Source: Phoebastria nigripes
Taxonomy: Eukaryota; Chordata; Aves; Procellariiformes; Diomedeidae
Length of the DNA stretch: 64,000 nt
Assembly: GCA_035582835.1 (NCBI GenBank)
Contig: JAYKAV010000464.1
Location: 13,403 to 77,402, forward strand
Direction: 5' to 3'
The notes beneath the pieces are model-generated. The model did no database searches. It was given only the letters and a program-made list of their open reading frames with translations, and was not told the origin of the DNA. Position 1 is the stretch's first letter. Each line of letters starts with the position of its first letter. Made by a program: the position numbers and the translations under genes. Positions 61,001 to 64,000 of the stretch are shown one piece after another.

Positions 61001-64000
61001 TCTCTGGGTTGGTTTCCTTCAGCGCCAGCTTGCTGGAGGTCCCCCATAAGGTACGTGGGGTTTGTCCCATCCCCTGCAAATTCCCCCAACAGTGGGGTTT
61101 TCAGCCACCGCTCCCTGGCATTTTTGCCCCTCGCAGAATTCGCCGGGCACCCCGATTTTCACGGACACGGTGGTTTTCCGCATGGCTCCCTGGATAATGA
61201 CGCCCAACACCCAGCAGCCTATGGAGGTTTTTGTCTGCAGGTAGGAGGGAAGTCACCCCATTGCTCTGCTACCTTGGGGGACTCTCCAAGGAGGCTCTTT
61301 CGACCCTTCCTTGCTGCGTAGCAGCTATAGGGTAAGCCAGGCTTTATGCATGCTATACTGAGCCTAATATTTGGGTAGGGAGCCCGCTGGCACTGCTGCA
61401 CTCATTGCAACCCAAAGGAGGACCCTCTCCAGGAGCTAACCTCATGCAGGACTATTAGCCAGTGCATTTAGGAATGAGGAATGGGCTGCATGGTCGGGGT
61501 TGGGGGGGCTTCTCGTGATCCCCCTTGCAGCGTTTGCTCCTTCCTCTCCCTCCAGCATCCAGGGGAGCTCAGACTCCAACGAAGTCTTTCTGGAAGGGCT
61601 GCGGGTCCTGCTGAAGAAAGCCAACTGCAAGCTGACCATCTGCTCGGAGGTGGAAACCCGCAGTGACCGCTGGATCCAGGTCATCAATCGATGCTTGTAA
61701 TATGCAGCTCTCCTGGTCCCTTACAGGCTCCTGGGGCACGTAGGATGTCACCTCCGTTGCTGGCACCCCTGAGAGGGATCAGCTGCATTGCTCAGGGAAN
61801 CGCCTAGGTTGTAAGAGGTGAACCAGGCAACCGTGAACTAAAGCACGGGGAAATGCTGCTGGTGGTGGCAACCAGCACAGACAGGGATGTTGTCCAGGGA
61901 CCCAGTGGGGGCATTGCAAGAGGGACCCCATTGTAAGAGGGACCCCATGGGACATCGCAAGAGGGATCCCACTGCAAGAGGGATCTAATGAGGGCATTTC
62001 AAGAGGTACCCTGTTGCAAAAAGGGACCCCGTTGTAAGAGAGACCCCATGGCACATTGCAANAGGGGCCCCATTGCAAAAGGGACCCACAGTGCATTGCC
62101 AGGAGGACANGGTGTATGCCAGCTGGACATGCCATGTGCTTCCCGCAGGGTGCCCAAGCCCTGCCGTCCCTGCTCCGCTTCCATGCCCGTTGTGGCCGCG
62201 TGTTGCTTCCCCGGGGGTGACCCGTGCCAGGCGCCGTGGTGCTGGGTGGGGTGTCACCCCCCGGGAGAGCAAGGCAGCTGCCTCCCTTGGGGTTAAGGGC
62301 AACAGCCAGACTCTGCCAGGTTTGCCCCATTTCCTGCTCCACCCTCACCACATGCCTCGCCAAGATAGCTATCACCCTGCCAGGAGCCTTCCTCCCCTTC
62401 CTCCCCTTCCTCCCCTTCTTCTTCTTCCCACAACAGGATGAGCTGGAGTTTGGCTACGTGCAAGCGCCACACAAGGCCTTCCCCGTCGTCTTCGACTCGC
62501 CCAGGAACAGAGGCTTGAAGGATTTTGCTTTTAAAAAGATCCTGGTGCGTTGTTGCATTGCCAACCCCTCTTTCTTCCCCCAAAATCCACCGCCTGGGAG
62601 GTCCCTGACATCGCTCCCCTGTTCCCCAGGGCCCTGATTTCGGCTACGTGACCCGCGAGTCCCCTGGGAAAGACGTCTCCAGCCTTGACTCCTTCGGCAA
62701 CCTGGATGTCAGCCCACCGGTGACAGTGCGAGGGAAGGAGTATCCCCTGGGCCGGATCCTGATCGGCAGCCCCCTGCCTTGGTGAGATGCAGGGGGGCTC
62801 AAACCCTCCCTCCGGGACTCGGGGAAGCTCTGAAAACCCTTGCATGAGAGGGGAAGCTCTGAAAACCCTTGCATGAGAAAGGGTTGCACTCTTTGAAGTG
62901 GAAATTTGGGGCCGGTTCCCATCAAAGCCCAGATTTAACGTGCAAACCTCATCGTTATTCCTTCATCCCTTACAAAATCCTGCCACCGCTCCGATTTTTA
63001 CTCCCTCCTGAACCACCGGTGCTTTTGCTCCGATCCTACAGCGCTGTAAGCATCCGGGCTTATTTTTTTTTCGCCCTATTAAAAGGAAAAGCAGAGGAAT
63101 CCAGGAAAGGGTAAAATCCTGAATAACTGGAAATTGTTTTGCTCTGGGCAGGCAGTGCTAGGCAGCCCCGCGGGAACAACGGTGCCCTGCAAAATCCTCC
63201 ACAAAGGAGGTTATTTTCCTGGAAAAATAACAACGGGGACGAATCCAGATGGGGTTTGATCCGGGGTAACAAACGGGATGCTCCGACCCCAGCTTGGGGG
63301 GGCTTGCTTCGGTTACAGCAGTGGGTAAATGGCATTTTCCCAGCCTCGCCGGGACCGTAATTATCCCTTATTACAAGAAGTTTAATTAATGTTTTCCCAG
63401 CCTGCTGCTGTCTGTCTAAGAAAACTTCACCCCCACGCAAAGCGCTGCATAAGGAGCGATTTAAGATTCGCGGGGATGGGGGAAATTAAATCCAAAGGTG
63501 CCTGAACAGAATGGGGGATGTAATGCACAGATGCCTATAGATATATATGGCCTAGATATATAAAAATATATACCATATAGATATATTAATATATAATATA
63601 GACAGAGTAATATATTAATATACAATATAGGTATAGTAATATATAATATTTTGTATATATTAATATACTATATATTAATAGATCATGCAGATCTATTAAT
63701 ATATTATATATTTGTATATATTAATATATATCATATAGATATATATTGCTCAGACTATTTCCAGCCTCTTCCTGGTGTTTCCCATTAAAATGGGATGTAC
63801 AGATGTGTCTTCTCCCCTTGGCATGATGTTCGGGGGAAGGATGGGGGTAAACCTTGCGGAGGGGTGTGATGGCCGCCCGCTTTCTCCTCCTGCCTCTGCT
63901 CCCCAGGGCCTCCGGCCGGCGGATGTCCAAGGCAGTCAGGGATTTTCTTTACGCCCAGAAAGTGCAGGCACCGGTGGAGATTTACTCGGAGTGGCTGAGC
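55076..64000 (+). CDS. PADI1: Protein-arginine deiminase, type 1 by position, partial at the 3' end (exons 1-12)
   Basis: Calcium-dependent arginine deiminase of the epidermal type, head-to-head with PADI2. Exons: 55076-55167, 57028-57202, 57673-57742, 59085-59146, 59891-60008, 60127-60252, 60875-61050, 61137-61240, 61556-61679, 62437-62544, 62630-62781, 63907-64000 (runs off the window). Total 1401 nt, 467 codons open. Start is [20 protein letters not shown] with A at -3. Seen motifs: [62 protein letters not shown] (active-site Asp at residue 350), [25 protein letters not shown]. The catalytic His-x-Asp and Cys lie beyond the edge. Exon 9 is 12 nt longer than in PADI2 and reads SNEVFLE...KANCKLTIC, closer to human PADI1 than PADI3. 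Other segments resemble PADI3, so the type assignment is moderate while the family is certain. Confidence 0.9.
55168..61555 (+). other. PADI1: PADI1 introns 1-8
   Basis: The intervals 55168-57027, 57203-57672, 57743-59084, 59147-59890, 60009-60126, 60253-60874, 61051-61136 and 61241-61555 are introns. They contain short T-rich tracts (for example 59419-59443) and nothing else that could be recognised. Confidence 0.7.
61893..62105. repeat. 17/24-bp alternating minisatellite in PADI1 intron 9
   Basis: Units of the form ATTGCAAGAGGGACCCC alternate with the same unit extended by ATGGGAC or a variant, giving a higher-order period of about 41-42 bp. About ten basic units are recognisable. One unit contains an N (62062). 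Confidence 0.9.
62822..62879. repeat. 29-bp tandem duplication in PADI1 intron 11
   Basis: Two adjacent copies of a 29-bp segment beginning GGGAAGCTCTGAAAACCC differ only at the final base. This looks like a recent duplication just after exon 11. Confidence 0.95.
63536..63750. repeat. AT-rich imperfect repeat in PADI1 intron 11
   Basis: About 215 bp of TA-rich DNA built from variants of ATATATTAATATA with occasional GATATA and CATATAG. It ends about 155 bp before exon 12. Such DNA can extrude hairpins and slows sequencing and replication. Confidence 0.93.

Overview
The window is vertebrate nuclear DNA, almost certainly from a bird. It carries five intron-containing protein genes in the order MFAP2 - ATP13A2 - SDHB - PADI2 (all on the minus strand) - PADI1 (plus strand, cut by the right edge). 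This is the order and orientation known from human chromosome 1p36.13. Here it fits into 64 kb, with short introns and GC-rich flanks, as expected of an avian microchromosome. The bird assignment is an inference from compactness and protein similarity; no mitochondrial or species-diagnostic sequence is present. All exon boundaries below were read from the sequence by matching conserved protein segments to splice sites and checking that the reading phase carries through. Four genes give complete reading frames of the length expected for the family: MFAP2 182 aa, ATP13A2 1181 aa, SDHB 281 aa, PADI2 665 aa. PADI1 is open for 467 codons to the window edge.

Layout: 1-325, MFAP2 3' UTR. 326-3320, MFAP2 coding exons (8). 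3321-8862, non-coding DNA with a 42-bp minisatellite (4527-4870) and long A, G and T homopolymers. 8863-9616, ATP13A2 3' UTR. 9617-24788, ATP13A2 (29 coding exons), with a 5.4-kb first intron that ends in a GC-rich repeat. A 92-N assembly gap (24853-24944) lies just upstream of the ATP13A2 start codon. 27067-37341, SDHB (8 exons), with a G-rich (sense strand) minisatellite in intron 1. 37790-48635, PADI2 (16 exons), whose very short 3' UTR ends about 450 bp from the SDHB start codon. 48636-55075, the region between the divergent PADI2 and PADI1 genes, holding a 20-bp minisatellite. 55076-64000, PADI1 exons 1-12.

The genes are not one pathway: an elastic-fibre microfibril protein, a lysosomal P5B polyamine-transporting ATPase, the iron-sulfur subunit of mitochondrial complex II, and two calcium-dependent protein-arginine deiminases that are tandem paralogues. 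They are linked by ancient synteny. No previously undescribed gene system was found. The points most worth a second look are the tandem-repeat arrays, a GC-AG intron in PADI2, the PADI2/SDHB proximity, loss of acidic residues in a loop of PADI1 compared with PADI2, and the gap at the ATP13A2 promoter. About 60 isolated single Ns are scattered through the window; six fall in coding exons and none shifts a frame.
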